Origin: Chitinophaga qingshengii
GTDB taxonomy: Bacteria > Bacteroidota > Bacteroidia > Chitinophagales > Chitinophagaceae
Reading direction: 5' to 3'
Assembly: GCF_014529935.1 (NCBI RefSeq)
Contig: NZ_JACVFC010000004.1
Coordinates: forward strand, 496,001 to 560,000
Length of the DNA: 64,000 bases
Part shown: piece by piece, positions 34,584-43,678 of the stretch
How positions within the stretch are numbered: position 1 is the stretch's first letter
Layout of the letters: every line of letters begins with the position of its first letter
Translations under genes and position numbers: made by a program
The notes under the pieces: generated by a model
Told to the model about the DNA's origin: nothing
Databases searched by the model: none
What the model saw: the letters and a program-made list of their open reading frames with translations, nothing else

Positions 34584-36512
34584 TTGCGAGCGCACTATTC
34601 ATCAAACAATTTGATTACACCCGTATCCATATTGCAGCAGTACTGGGGTTACAACCAGTTCCGCACATTACAGGAAGATATTATCAACAATATCCTGGCA
34701 GGCCAGGATACACTGGCCCTGCTGCCTACCGGTGGCGGGAAATCCATCTGTTTCCAGGTGCCGGCTATGATGAAACCCGGGCTGTGCCTGGTGGTTACGC
34801 CGTTGATCGCCCTGATGAAGGATCAGGTGGCCAACCTTAAAAGGAAAGGTATCTCCGCCTATTCCATCTATTCCGGGATGTTGTATAAAGACGTGGAACG
34901 TGTGCTGGAAGCGGCGCGCCGGGGAGGCTGCAAGTTTTTGTATGTATCTCCCGAGCGCCTGCAAAGTAAATTGTTCCAGACGTATTGTGATGGGTTGCCG
35001 GTAAATCTCATTGCTGTAGATGAAGCACACTGTATTTCGCAGTGGGGCTACGATTTCCGCCCCGCCTACCTGAAGATTGCTGATATCCGCAGTTACTTCC
35101 CGGATACGCCTGTACTGGCGCTCACCGCATCCGCTACCCCCAAAGTACAGACAGATATCTGCGATAAACTGCTGATGAGAGAGGCTAAGGTGTTTACTAA
35201 AAGCTTTGCACGTGCCAATCTCTCTTACAGTGTGCTGGAAGAAGCCACTAAAATTGATAAAGTCAAACATATCCTGGACCGTGTGCCCGGCTGTGGCATC
35301 GTTTATTGCCGCAATCGCAAGCGTACCAAGGAAATAGCCGATCTGCTGAAACTGCAGGGTATCCCTGCCAGTTATTATCATGCAGGCCTGCCACAGGCCG
35401 AAAGAGCTGCCCGTCAGGAAGCCTGGATCAATAACGAAAGCCGGGTGATGGTGTGTACCAACGCTTTCGGCATGGGGATCGATAAGCCGGATGTACGCAT
35501 TGTGGTGCACTACGACATGCCCGACGGGCTCGAAGCGTATTACCAGGAAGCCGGGCGTGCAGGCAGGGACGAGCAGAAAGCCTATGCGGTATTGCTGTAC
35601 AATGAAGAAGAACTGGCTGAAATGCAGGAGCGTATCGCCTTGCAGTTCCCCACGCTGGAACAGGTGCGGGAGGTATACCAGTGTATTGTGAACTATCTGC
35701 AGGTGCCGGTAGGCAGTGCGGAAGGTGTGTATTTCGATTTTGATATCAATGATTTTGCCCGCACTTTCCAGTTGAACTTAACCATGGTGTATAGCGCGGT
35801 GAAACTGCTGGAGCAGGAAGAAGTGCTGCAGTTGAGTGAAAGCGTGTTTTTGCCGTCGCGGGTGGAGTTTGTGACCAATAAAGAATCGTTGTACGCCTTT
35901 GAAAATGCTTATCCTGCCCTGGAAGAAATTACCAAAGTGTTATTGCGTACCTACGAAGGTATTTTTGATCATGCCGTGCCCATATATGAAAGGCAGATCG
36001 GCAGAATCATGTACATGGAGGATGATGATATTGCAGCACTTTTACAGCAGCTGCATCAATATGGCATCATTCATTACCAGGCCCGTCGTGATGAGCCACA
36101 GCTTTGTTTTTTACAGGAGCGGGTATCGGCGTCCAACCTGCGTATCAATATGGCCCGGGTGGAGGTCCGCAAGAAAGTATATGCCGACCGTCTCGCGGCT
36201 ATGTTTGCGTTTGCCCGTAACAGTGATACCTGTCGCACACAACAGCTGGTAGCCTATTTTGGAGAAAAAGATGCGACGCCCTGTGGTATCTGTGATGTAT
36301 GTCTGAAGAAAAAATCATCCCCGCCGGATGCTGCTGAGTTTAAACGTATAGCCGATAAGGTAACACAGATACTTAAAGATAAATCTCTTTTGTTTGCCGA
36401 CCTGCATCAGCAACTGCCGGATATCCGCAGAAGTGACCTGATGGCGGTATTGCAGTTTATGAATGAAGAAGGACTGTTGCGGCGCGATGAGGAAGGAAAA
36501 CTCTGCATGTAG
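34584..36512 (+). CDS. recQ: RecQ family ATP-dependent DNA helicase
   Basis: A 3'-5' DNA helicase of about 640 residues used in recombination repair. Helicase motifs: FRTLQEDIINNIL (Q motif), LLPTGGGKS (Walker A), DEAHCISQWG (motif II), ALTASATP (motif III), and QEAGRAGRD (motif VI). The zinc site includes Cys residues in CGICDVC near the C-terminus, followed by a short winged-helix end; no HRDC domain is seen. No ATG start is available: TTG at 34584 or 34611 must be used. It starts 8 bases after the P-type ATPase stop. Confidence 0.93.
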   Translation: MRAHYSSNNLITPVSILQQYWGYNQFRTLQEDIINNILAGQDTLALLPTGGGKSICFQVPAMMKPGLCLVVTPLIALMKDQVANLKRKGISAYSIYSGMLYKDVERVLEAARRGGCKFLYVSPERLQSKLFQTYCDGLPVNLIAVDEAHCISQWGYDFRPAYLKIADIRSYFPDTPVLALTASATPKVQTDICDKLLMREAKVFTKSFARANLSYSVLEEATKIDKVKHILDRVPGCGIVYCRNRKRTKEIADLLKLQGIPASYYHAGLPQAERAARQEAWINNESRVMVCTNAFGMGIDKPDVRIVVHYDMPDGLEAYYQEAGRAGRDEQKAYAVLLYNEEELAEMQERIALQFPTLEQVREVYQCIVNYLQVPVGSAEGVYFDFDINDFARTFQLNLTMVYSAVKLLEQEEVLQLSESVFLPSRVEFVTNKESLYAFENAYPALEEITKVLLRTYEGIFDHAVPIYERQIGRIMYMEDDDIAALLQQLHQYGIIHYQARRDEPQLCFLQERVSASNLRINMARVEVRKKVYADRLAAMFAFARNSDTCRTQQLVAYFGEKDATPCGICDVCLKKKSSPPDAAEFKRIADKVTQILKDKSLLFADLHQQLPDIRRSDLMAVLQFMNEEGLLRRDEEGKLCM

Positions 36513-36640
36513 GGATTTTTTGATTTGCGATTTTTTGATTTCGGGGATGATAAAAAGCGAAGACCAAAGAGATGAACTACATCGCTTTGGTCTTCGCTTT
36601 TTATTCACGAAATCAAAAAATCGTAAATCAAAAAATCTAC
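36513..36640. repeat. Intergenic inverted-repeat element with GCGAAGACCAAAG core
   Basis: Spans the gap between the recQ stop and the convergent oxidoreductase stop. Core arms 36551-36569 (TAAAAAGCGAAGACCAAAG) and 36585-36603 are perfect 19-bp complements. Outer arms are GATTTTTTGATTTGCGATTT on the left and AAATCGTAAATCAAAAAATC-like on the right, near-complementary over more than 30 bases. Confidence 0.92.
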
Positions 36641-37683
36641 AAATTAACCACACGGCCTTCTTTACTGCTCTGGAAGGCGGCTTCAATAATTCTGATCACA
36701 TTCTCTGCATCTTTCGGATCTACCGGGTTCGGTGCTTTATTGGCGATGGCTTCATAGATGCCCTGGTAGTACTCCATATAGTTACCGTTGGTGCTGGGCA
36801 TATATTGTTTTACCATTTTTCCGTCGATGGTAGTATGAATCAGGCCCCATTCATGCGGCGCTTCTGCGCCCCAGTCCGGGCTATCAGGCATGAGACCTCT
36901 TTGCAGCTGGGCTTCCTGTATATCGGATTTTGTTTTGATGAAGGAACCGATGCGGCCATGTATCTGGTAGGAAGGCAGTGCTTCGCGGATCAGGTAGCTG
37001 CATTTCAGGCGTACGCGCAGGTTATCGTAGTAGAGTACCAGCTCAAAATAATCATCTACCAGGGATTCCCGGCGGATGATGCGGATGTCGGCCCATACTG
37101 CTTTCGGGAAGCCGAACAGTTGCAGTCCCTGGTCTATCAGGTGGGAACCCAGGTCATACAGGGCGCCGGTACCGGGATTGGCTTCTTCCTTATGTTTTTT
37201 ATAACTCAGTTCTTCCTTGAAACGGTCGTAGTGAATTTCCGCTTCGAGCACATCGCCCAGCAGGCCTTCGTTGACCACCTTCCGTACAATTTTGAAGTCG
37301 CTGTCGTAGCGGCGGTTGTGGTATACGCTGAGGAGCAGTCCTTTCTCTTTCGCCAGGGCGATGAGTGTTTGCGCATCTGCGGTGGTGACGGTGAAAGGTT
37401 TTTCCACTACCACGTTTTTACCTGCTTCCAGCGCGGCTTTTACGTAGTTGAAGTGGGTGTAGTTAGGCGTATTTACCACAATCAGTTCCAGTTCCTTATC
37501 GGCCAGCATATCTTCTACTGACGTATATACTTTTACGTTAGGATACCGTTTTCTGGCCAGGTCTTTACTGCGTTCTACCACGGCGGTGAATTCAAATCCC
37601 GGATTCACCTGTATAAAAGGTGCATGGAACACTTGTCCGGACATGCCGTAGGAGCAGATGCCCGTTTTGATCACTTTACTCAT
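36637..37683 (-). CDS. Gfo/Idh/MocA family oxidoreductase
   Basis: A 348-residue NAD(P)-dependent oxidoreductase. The Rossmann start is IKTGICSYGMSGQVFHAPFI, and the conserved EKPFTVTTADAQ carries the catalytic-region Lys. The C-terminal domain (TGALYDLGSHLIDQGLQLFG) is typical. Members reduce or oxidise sugars, inositols or related ketones; the substrate cannot be read from sequence. It stands alone, separated from the HerA-like gene by a 97-base gap with an inverted repeat. Confidence 0.88.
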   Translation of the reverse strand: MSKVIKTGICSYGMSGQVFHAPFIQVNPGFEFTAVVERSKDLARKRYPNVKVYTSVEDMLADKELELIVVNTPNYTHFNYVKAALEAGKNVVVEKPFTVTTADAQTLIALAKEKGLLLSVYHNRRYDSDFKIVRKVVNEGLLGDVLEAEIHYDRFKEELSYKKHKEEANPGTGALYDLGSHLIDQGLQLFGFPKAVWADIRIIRRESLVDDYFELVLYYDNLRVRLKCSYLIREALPSYQIHGRIGSFIKTKSDIQEAQLQRGLMPDSPDWGAEAPHEWGLIHTTIDGKMVKQYMPSTNGNYMEYYQGIYEAIANKAPNPVDPKDAENVIRIIEAAFQSSKEGRVVNL

Positions 37684-37709
37684 AATTATCGTTTGATATC
37701 GGCGTGCGG

Positions 37710-37770
37710 CCGGTTAGGATACAGTGCATTAAAGTATAAAACTTTTCGCTCCATTCCCAATCCTAACCGG
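37710..37770. repeat. 11-bp inverted repeat upstream of the oxidoreductase
   Basis: CCGGTTAGGAT (37710-37720) and ATCCTAACCGG (37760-37770) are perfect complements separated by 39 bases. They lie between the HerA-like stop and the oxidoreductase start. It may be an operator or a leader structure; the function is unknown. Confidence 0.5.
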
Positions 37771-37780
37771 TGGAAACGTC

Positions 37781-39331
37781 TTAAAAAATGGATTTTTTGC
37801 TTCTGCCGCCCAGTCCGAGTGCGCCCAGCAGGCTACGGGTAATAACGCTGGCGGCTGTACGGCCGGCCTGCCGCATAGCGGAACTGCCCATCACCTGCTC
37901 CAGCAGGCTCTTTTCTTCTTTGGGCTTGCCGGAGCCGGTAGAACCGGCGCTGTTGGCTGCTGCGGTCTTCTCGGCGGCTTCCTGGAGCTTGGCGGTCAGC
38001 ATTTCGTAGGCGCTTTCGTTATCGATGGTTTCGGCGTATTTTTTTACCAGTTTGGAACTGCTGACCAGCGCATTTACTTCTGCATCGGTGAGCACATCCA
38101 TCCGGGAGCGCGGCGATACCAGCATGGTGGCGGCGAGCGGCGTAGGCACCCCTTTTTCATTGAGGCAGGTGATCAACGCTTCGCCGATACCGATCTGCGT
38201 AAGCAGTTCATCGGTTTTATAGAAATCAGACAGGGGGTAGTTCTCCGCTGTTTGTTTGATGGTTTTGCGGTCATTGGCGGTAAACGCTCGCAGGGCGTGT
38301 TGTACTTTCAGGCCCAGCTGTCCGAGTACGGAAGCCGGAACATCCATGGGGTTCTGGGTACAGAAGAAAATACCGACACCTTTGGAACGAATAAGTTTGA
38401 TGATGGTATCGATTTGTTTCAGGAGCGCATCGCTGGCTTCGTTGAAGATGAGGTGCGCTTCATCGATAAACATTACCAGTTTGGGCTTGTCGAGATCGCC
38501 TTCTTCCGGCAGCGTGGCGTACAGTTCGGCCAGCAGGCTGAGCATGAAGGTAGAGAAGAGTTTGGGACGGTCCTGTATATCGGCCACCCGCAGGATAGAT
38601 ACCACGCCACGGCCATCATCGCTGATGCGCATCAGGTCGTCTACTTCAAAGGATTTTTCTCCGAAGAAAAGATCGGCGCCTTGTTGTTCCAGTTCTATCA
38701 CCTTGCGTAGGATAGTGCCGGTGGAGGTGGTAGATATTTTACCGTAGTCTTTTTCGAGGTCTGCTTTGCCTTCATCGCTGGCAAACTGCAGTACTTTTTT
38801 AAAGTCTTTCAGGTCCAGCAGGGGCAGTTTATTGTCATCGCAGTATTTAAACAGCATGGCTACCAGGCCGGCCTGGGTGTCGTTCAGTTCCAGTATTTTG
38901 GATAACAGGATAGGGCCAAATTCGCTGGTGGTAGCACGCAGGCGTACGCCTTGTTCCTGGCTGAGAGACAGCAGTTCGGAGGGGTAGGCTGCGGGCGACC
39001 AGGTGCCGCCAATTTTCTGGTACCGTTCCTGTATTTTGGGGTTGTCGGTACCGGCAGCAGCGATACCGCTCAGGTCTCCTTTAATATCCATCAACAGTAC
39101 GGGAACACTGGCGTCGCTGAGGCCTTCGGCGATCACCTGCAGGGTTTTGGTTTTACCGGTACCGGTGGCGCCGGCGATCAAACCATGCCGGGTCATGGTT
39201 TTTAGGGGGAGGAATACATCTGCTCCGCTGATCACTTCACCATCCAGCATAGCACATCCTAATTTGAAATGCTCGCCTTTAAATGTATAGCCATTCTTAA
39301 TGGATTCCAGAAATGCGTCTTTATTGGCCAT
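37781..39331 (-). CDS. HerA-like helicase/ATPase, DUF853 (YjgR) family
   Basis: A 516-residue P-loop ATPase of the FtsK-HerA superfamily. Walker A is GATGTGKTKTLQ and Walker B is KLVMFIDEAHLIF. The segments GVGIFFCTQNPMDVP and the glycine/lysine-rich tail GALGLGGRSKKSIF are typical of the YjgR/DUF853 group. Its biological role is not established; related HerA proteins pump DNA. It does not sit beside a NurA-like nuclease here. Confidence 0.9.
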   Translation of the reverse strand: MANKDAFLESIKNGYTFKGEHFKLGCAMLDGEVISGADVFLPLKTMTRHGLIAGATGTGKTKTLQVIAEGLSDASVPVLLMDIKGDLSGIAAAGTDNPKIQERYQKIGGTWSPAAYPSELLSLSQEQGVRLRATTSEFGPILLSKILELNDTQAGLVAMLFKYCDDNKLPLLDLKDFKKVLQFASDEGKADLEKDYGKISTTSTGTILRKVIELEQQGADLFFGEKSFEVDDLMRISDDGRGVVSILRVADIQDRPKLFSTFMLSLLAELYATLPEEGDLDKPKLVMFIDEAHLIFNEASDALLKQIDTIIKLIRSKGVGIFFCTQNPMDVPASVLGQLGLKVQHALRAFTANDRKTIKQTAENYPLSDFYKTDELLTQIGIGEALITCLNEKGVPTPLAATMLVSPRSRMDVLTDAEVNALVSSSKLVKKYAETIDNESAYEMLTAKLQEAAEKTAAANSAGSTGSGKPKEEKSLLEQVMGSSAMRQAGRTAASVITRSLLGALGLGGRSKKSIF

Positions 39332-39438
39332 GGTGTAAAAATTGTTTTTATGAAGATAACAAAAACCGGGTGCAATCGCTGCTGCCGGATGACAGTTTGC
39401 CGGCTCCGGCAGAAATATAATCTCCCGATAATATAAAC

Positions 39439-39464
39439 AAAAAATTCCGCCTGCAAGGCGGAAT
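39439..39464 (-). terminator. Second of two tandem terminators
   Basis: Stem ATTCCGCC/GGCGGAAT with a TGCAA loop; reading the minus strand, a T6 tract follows. It is downstream of the GroES-like gene. Confidence 0.75.
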
Positions 39465-39473
39465 CATCTTCAT

Positions 39474-39498
39474 AAAAAATCCCGCCCAGCGGGCGGGA
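39474..39498 (-). terminator. First of two tandem terminators
   Basis: Stem TCCCGCCC/GGGCGGGA with an AGC loop; on the minus strand a T6 tract follows. It isolates the GroES-like gene from the HerA-like gene. Confidence 0.8.
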
Positions 39499-39531
39499 AT
39501 CAAATATCTGTATTCCAAAATCCTTAAATGA

Positions 39532-39912
39532 TTACAGGTCTTCTTCTCTTTCCAGCATCAGGATGGCTCCCTGTGGTACGATGAAGTAGGTTTCATCTTC
39601 ATATACGATCTCTGTGGAGCCGCTGAGCAGGAAGATAGCGAGGTCGCCTTCTTTGGCCTGTAACGGGATATATTTTACTTTGTCTTCTTCCGGTTTCCAG
39701 GAATCCTCGTCCTCTACGGGAACAGGAATCGCGTAACCCGGACCGGTTTTGATCACATAACCTCTCTGTACCTTTTCTTTTGACTGCACACCGGGGGGCA
39801 GGTATAATCCACTTTTGGTACGGTCATGCGGCGTGGTAGGCTTAATCAGCACCCGGTCGCCGACAACGATCAGTTTTTTCAGTTTGTTATCCGGTGTAAT
39901 ATGTATAGCCAT
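39532..39912 (-). CDS. GroES-like co-chaperone family protein, orphan
   Basis: A 126-residue protein with the Cpn10/GroES fold. The start LKKLIVVGDRVLIKPTTPHDRTKSGLYLPP resembles the GroES beginning and mobile-loop region. The middle has an acidic insert (VPVEDEDSWKPEEDKVKY) not present in classical 95-residue GroES. The end ILMLEREEDL is acidic. No groEL is adjacent. It has two terminators of its own, so it appears to be a separate unit. Whether it still caps a GroEL is unknown. Confidence 0.85.
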   Translation of the reverse strand: MAIHITPDNKLKKLIVVGDRVLIKPTTPHDRTKSGLYLPPGVQSKEKVQRGYVIKTGPGYAIPVPVEDEDSWKPEEDKVKYIPLQAKEGDLAIFLLSGSTEIVYEDETYFIVPQGAILMLEREEDL

Positions 39913-39968
39913 ACTTTGGTCTGATCAAAAATAATGCGGAGCTGTATTGCAATGACATACTGACAGTG

Positions 39969-40808
39969 CTATAGCGCGCTGAGTGCAAATGTTTCCGCCG
40001 CACGGATGCCTTTTTCGGTGTTTTGCAGGGTGCAGCACTCAATGGCAGGGTCGTGCTCAAAAAACAGCACATACTGGTTGTCGACTGCTTCCTGCAGGAA
40101 CCTTTTCTTTTCCGTGAGGGTGGTCAGCGGAAACATATCATACGCCATCACATACGGTAGCGGCAGGTGGGCCGCTGATGGCAGCAAATCGGCCATATAT
40201 ACGATGGTTTTGTCTTTATACCGGATCTGTGGCAGCATCATGGCATCGGTGTGGCCGTTGGCGAAACGGATGCTTATGTTTTCCGTAAAGGGGATGCCTT
40301 CCCGGTGATCCACAAATTTCAGCTGGCCGCTTTCTTTAATCGGCAGGATATTGTCTTTCAGGAAAGATGCTTTCTCGCGGTCATTGGGTTCGGTAGCCCA
40401 TTTCCAGTGGTCTTCATTGCTCCAGAAAGCAGCGTTTTTGAAGGCTGGCACCAGTTTGTCTCCTTCCCGTACAATGCTGCCGCCGCAATGGTCAAAATGC
40501 AGGTGCGTCAGGAACACATCGGTGATATCGTTGCGATGAAAACCATGCGCAGCAAGGGATTTATCGAGGGTAGCATCGCCGTGCAGGTAATAGTGACTGA
40601 AGAATTTGGCGTCCTGCTTATCGCCGATGCCGTTGTCGATCAGTATCAGGCGGTTACCGTCTTCTATGAGAAGGCAGCGCATGGCCCAGCTACACAGGTT
40701 GTTCTCGTCTGCCGGGTTCAGTTTGTTCCACAGTGTTTTAGGCACTACGCCAAACATGGCGCCGCCATCCAGTTTGAAAAAGCCTGTTTCGATAGTATAC
40801 AGCCGCAT
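39969..40808 (-). CDS. MBL-fold metallo-hydrolase
   Basis: A 279-residue metallo-beta-lactamase fold enzyme. The metal motif is THLHFDHCGG (HxHxDH). Other ligands are a late His in FANGHTDAM and Asp in VYMADLLPS. The layout resembles the N-acyl homoserine lactonase-like/AttM group, but lactonase activity is not implied. It has no signal peptide. A repeat-like AT-rich gap separates it from the MFS gene. Confidence 0.87.
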   Translation of the reverse strand: MRLYTIETGFFKLDGGAMFGVVPKTLWNKLNPADENNLCSWAMRCLLIEDGNRLILIDNGIGDKQDAKFFSHYYLHGDATLDKSLAAHGFHRNDITDVFLTHLHFDHCGGSIVREGDKLVPAFKNAAFWSNEDHWKWATEPNDREKASFLKDNILPIKESGQLKFVDHREGIPFTENISIRFANGHTDAMMLPQIRYKDKTIVYMADLLPSAAHLPLPYVMAYDMFPLTTLTEKKRFLQEAVDNQYVLFFEHDPAIECCTLQNTEKGIRAAETFALSAL

Positions 40809-40905
40809 AATATTTAATTATTTAGTTATTTAGTTATTGTTGTTATTTGGTTAATTGGCTGCTTTGATTATCAGAAGCTGTTTCAATAATTAAATAGCCA
40901 AATAA
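40809..40905. repeat. AT-rich imperfect inverted repeat
   Basis: TAATTATTTAGTTATTTAGT on the left and CAATAATTAAATAGCC, AAATAATCAAATAACC on the right are loosely complementary. The arrangement resembles the gap at 6.0 kb. No GCGAAG core is present. The right arm runs into the MFS stop. Confidence 0.5.
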
Positions 40906-42213
40906 TCAAATAACCAAATGCTTTTCTTTTTCGGGTTCCGCTTTCGCTACCTGCCGTTGTTTCAGCAAGGCAGAGATAATCCATGCCAGGCCGATCACAA
41001 AGAATACCACCAGCGCCAGTACGGAGTTACGCATATTGTTGGTGTAGTCGTCAATATAGGCAAAGGAGAACATACCGATCACGATGGACAGCTTTTCGGT
41101 AACATCATAATAACTGAAGAAGCTGGCGGTGTCTTTGGTTTCGGGCATCAGTTTCGCGTAGGTAGAGCGGCTGAGAGACTGTATACCGCCCATTACCAGG
41201 CCTACTGCCGTTGCCAGCAGATAGAAGTCGGTCGCTGTTTGCATTTTATAACCTGCTATACAGATACCGATCCACGCCAGTACAACGCCAATCAATACAC
41301 GAAGATTACCGAATTTACCGGAAAGACGAGCCATGCCCCATGCGCCGGCAATAGCCACCACCTGGATAATCACCACGGTACCAATCAGCTTGTCTGACGG
41401 CAGATGCAATACTTTGCTGCCGAAGATGGTAGCGGCCATCATCACTGTTTGTACGCCCATGCTGTAAAAAAAGAACCCACGTAAAAAACGTTTCAGGACC
41501 GGCATTGTTTTCACCTGGGCATATACTTTCCGCAGTTCCGAAAAGCCTTCGGTAACAGCACCGGCTTTGTGTTGGCCTACAGTGGCTTTGGTAGCAGGCA
41601 GGGTGGCAAAGGTGACTTGTGCAAAACCGATCCACCAGATACCTACCAGCAGGAAGGTAGCGCGTACGGCCAGCCCTTCGTCCAGTCCGAAAGGCAGGGT
41701 CATCACTACGGCAAAGCCTATCAGCTGCAGTAGTACACTGCCCACATAACCGAGGCTGTAACCCCGGGCGCTGATACGGTCCCGGTCTTCCGGCGCGGCT
41801 ATTTCAGGCAGGTAGGAGTTGTAGAATACCAGTCCGCCGCAATACCCCATGGTAGCCAGCATAAATGCCAGCACGCCCAGCCAGAGGGTACTTTTGGTGA
41901 AAAAGAAAAGGGCTGCGCAGGAGAACGAGCCCAGGATGGTGAAAAATTTCAGGAAGTTCTTTTTGTTGCCCCTGGTGTCAGCAATGGAAGACAGGATAGG
42001 GGAGGAGATCGCTACCAGCAGGTATGCCGCTGCCATGGTGTAGTTGTACAGCGCAGAGTTGACAAAGTGCATTCCCATAAACGACACCTGTTCGTCGGTA
42101 ACGGCCAGGAAATAAATCGGGAAGAAGGTAGTAGTGATAACCAGATTGTACACGGAGTTGGCCCAGTCGTACATGGCCCAGCCGTTGAGTACTTTTTTGC
42201 CGGCAGTAATCAT
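40906..42213 (-). CDS. MFS transporter, UMF1 family
   Basis: A 435-residue transporter with twelve predicted helices. The start KVLNGWAMYDWANSVYNLVI is the recognisable UMF1/Atg22-like signature. It ends with a basic, cytoplasmic tail (KQRQVAKAEPEKEKHLVI). The substrate is unknown; fungal Atg22 exports amino acids from the vacuole, which is only distant guidance. It lies 56 bases after the ABC ATPase gene on the same strand. Confidence 0.88.
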   Translation of the reverse strand: MITAGKKVLNGWAMYDWANSVYNLVITTTFFPIYFLAVTDEQVSFMGMHFVNSALYNYTMAAAYLLVAISSPILSSIADTRGNKKNFLKFFTILGSFSCAALFFFTKSTLWLGVLAFMLATMGYCGGLVFYNSYLPEIAAPEDRDRISARGYSLGYVGSVLLQLIGFAVVMTLPFGLDEGLAVRATFLLVGIWWIGFAQVTFATLPATKATVGQHKAGAVTEGFSELRKVYAQVKTMPVLKRFLRGFFFYSMGVQTVMMAATIFGSKVLHLPSDKLIGTVVIIQVVAIAGAWGMARLSGKFGNLRVLIGVVLAWIGICIAGYKMQTATDFYLLATAVGLVMGGIQSLSRSTYAKLMPETKDTASFFSYYDVTEKLSIVIGMFSFAYIDDYTNNMRNSVLALVVFFVIGLAWIISALLKQRQVAKAEPEKEKHLVI

Positions 42214-42269
42214 ATATCGCGAAGACGGTTAGTTGGCAACGAAGATAACAAAAACGCGATACGGCAACA

Positions 42270-42890
42270 CTATTGTTTATAGTCGGTAATACGGATGTGA
42301 TGTTTGCACATAAAATACTCCTGCTCGTCGTTGGAACTCACGATGATCAGGCGATCCCCGCCATATTGATTGATCAGGCCCTGGTACAGGGCTACGCCGG
42401 CGGTGTCGAGGTTGGTGCAGGGTTCGTCCAGCATCAGTACCGGCACATCGCTGAGAATGGCCAGTGCCAGCTTGATACGCTGTTTCATGCCGGAGGAGAA
42501 ATTACGGAGTTGTTTGTGGGCGGCCTTTTCCAGTCCTACCATTTCCATGGCCATGGCCGGGGTAATGCCGGGCAGCAGGGATTTGAACTGGGTATGAAAG
42601 GTGATAATTTCGGTGAGGGTAAATTCTTCGATGAGCTCCAGGTAAGGAGCTGCGATAGCACAGTACCGGAAAAACGCATCGGGAGCGATGGGTTTTTCCG
42701 GTGTGCTGTATTGTACAGTGCCTTCGTTGTGTTGAATAGCACCGCTGATAACCTGTAGTAAAGTGGATTTTCCTGAACCGTTCGGTCCCAGAATCGCGTA
42801 GCGTTCTCCTCCCTGAAAGGTAAGGCTTACACCACGAAATATCCAGTCGTAGTTAAAACGTTTACCGGTTTGGTCAAGAGATATCGTCAT
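42270..42890 (-). CDS. ABC transporter ATP-binding protein
   Basis: A 206-residue lone ABC ATPase. Walker A is GPNGSGKST, the signature motif is FSSGMKQR, and Walker B is LMLDEPCTNLD. No membrane subunit is adjacent. It overlaps the end of lpxA by 17 bases, so it is translated from the lpx transcript. This placement suggests an envelope role, but its partner is not visible. Confidence 0.88.
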   Translation of the reverse strand: MTISLDQTGKRFNYDWIFRGVSLTFQGGERYAILGPNGSGKSTLLQVISGAIQHNEGTVQYSTPEKPIAPDAFFRYCAIAAPYLELIEEFTLTEIITFHTQFKSLLPGITPAMAMEMVGLEKAAHKQLRNFSSGMKQRIKLALAILSDVPVLMLDEPCTNLDTAGVALYQGLINQYGGDRLIIVSSNDEQEYFMCKHHIRITDYKQ

Positions 42891-43674
42891 TGGAATGGGA
42901 AGTATAACCTCTCATAATACCGCGGCCGGATTCCCGGATAAAGGACAGTATTTCGTCTCTTTCATCGGTAGCAGGAAATTCAGCTTCAATGATGCCGATA
43001 GCCTTGGATAATTTATAGCCCTTTACAAAAATCACCCGGTAAATATCCAGGATATGATTGATTTTATCCAGGGAGAAACCTCTTCTTTTCAGGCCTACTG
43101 AGTTGATACCCACATAGGAAAGCGGTTCACGGGCAGCTTTTACGTAAGGTGGTACATCTTTCCGCACCAGGGAGCCACCGGTAACGAAGGCGTGGTCGCC
43201 TACCTTACAGAACTGCTGGATAGCCACCATGCCGGCCAGTACCACGTGGTCGCCCACGGTGATATGCCCTGCGAGGGTGGTGTTGTTGGAGAAGATGCAG
43301 TGGTTACCCACTTCGCAGTCGTGCGCAATGTGGCTATAGGCCATGATCAGGCAGTTATCGCCGATCTTGGTTTTCCATTTGTCGCGCGTACCACGGTTAA
43401 TGGTCACGAATTCACGGATAGTAGTATTGTTCCCGATTTCCACAGTGGTTTCTTCACCCGCATATTTTAAATCCTGAGGGATGGCAGAAATAACAGCGCC
43501 TGGGAAAATACGGCAGTTTTTACCGATACGGGCTCCTTCCATGATGGTTACATTGGAGCCGATCCAGGTGCCGTCGCCGATTTCTACGTTTTTGTGGATG
43601 ACGGTGAACGGATCAATTTTAACATTAGGCGCCACTTTGGCGTCCGGATGTATGTATGTGAGCGGGTGGATCAT
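42874..43674 (-). CDS. lpxA: UDP-N-acetylglucosamine acyltransferase
   Basis: LpxA adds a hydroxyacyl chain to the 3-OH of UDP-GlcNAc, the first step of lipid A synthesis. The 266-residue protein is a left-handed beta helix of hexapeptide repeats (IGDGTWIGSNVTIMEGARIG). It ends with a helical domain holding SVGLKRRGFS. The active-site His is in the AYSHIAHDCEVG segment. It starts 4 bases after the lpxC-fabZ stop. Confidence 0.96.
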   Translation of the reverse strand: MIHPLTYIHPDAKVAPNVKIDPFTVIHKNVEIGDGTWIGSNVTIMEGARIGKNCRIFPGAVISAIPQDLKYAGEETTVEIGNNTTIREFVTINRGTRDKWKTKIGDNCLIMAYSHIAHDCEVGNHCIFSNNTTLAGHITVGDHVVLAGMVAIQQFCKVGDHAFVTGGSLVRKDVPPYVKAAREPLSYVGINSVGLKRRGFSLDKINHILDIYRVIFVKGYKLSKAIGIIEAEFPATDERDEILSFIRESGRGIMRGYTSHSNDDIS

Positions 43675-43678
43675 TGTT

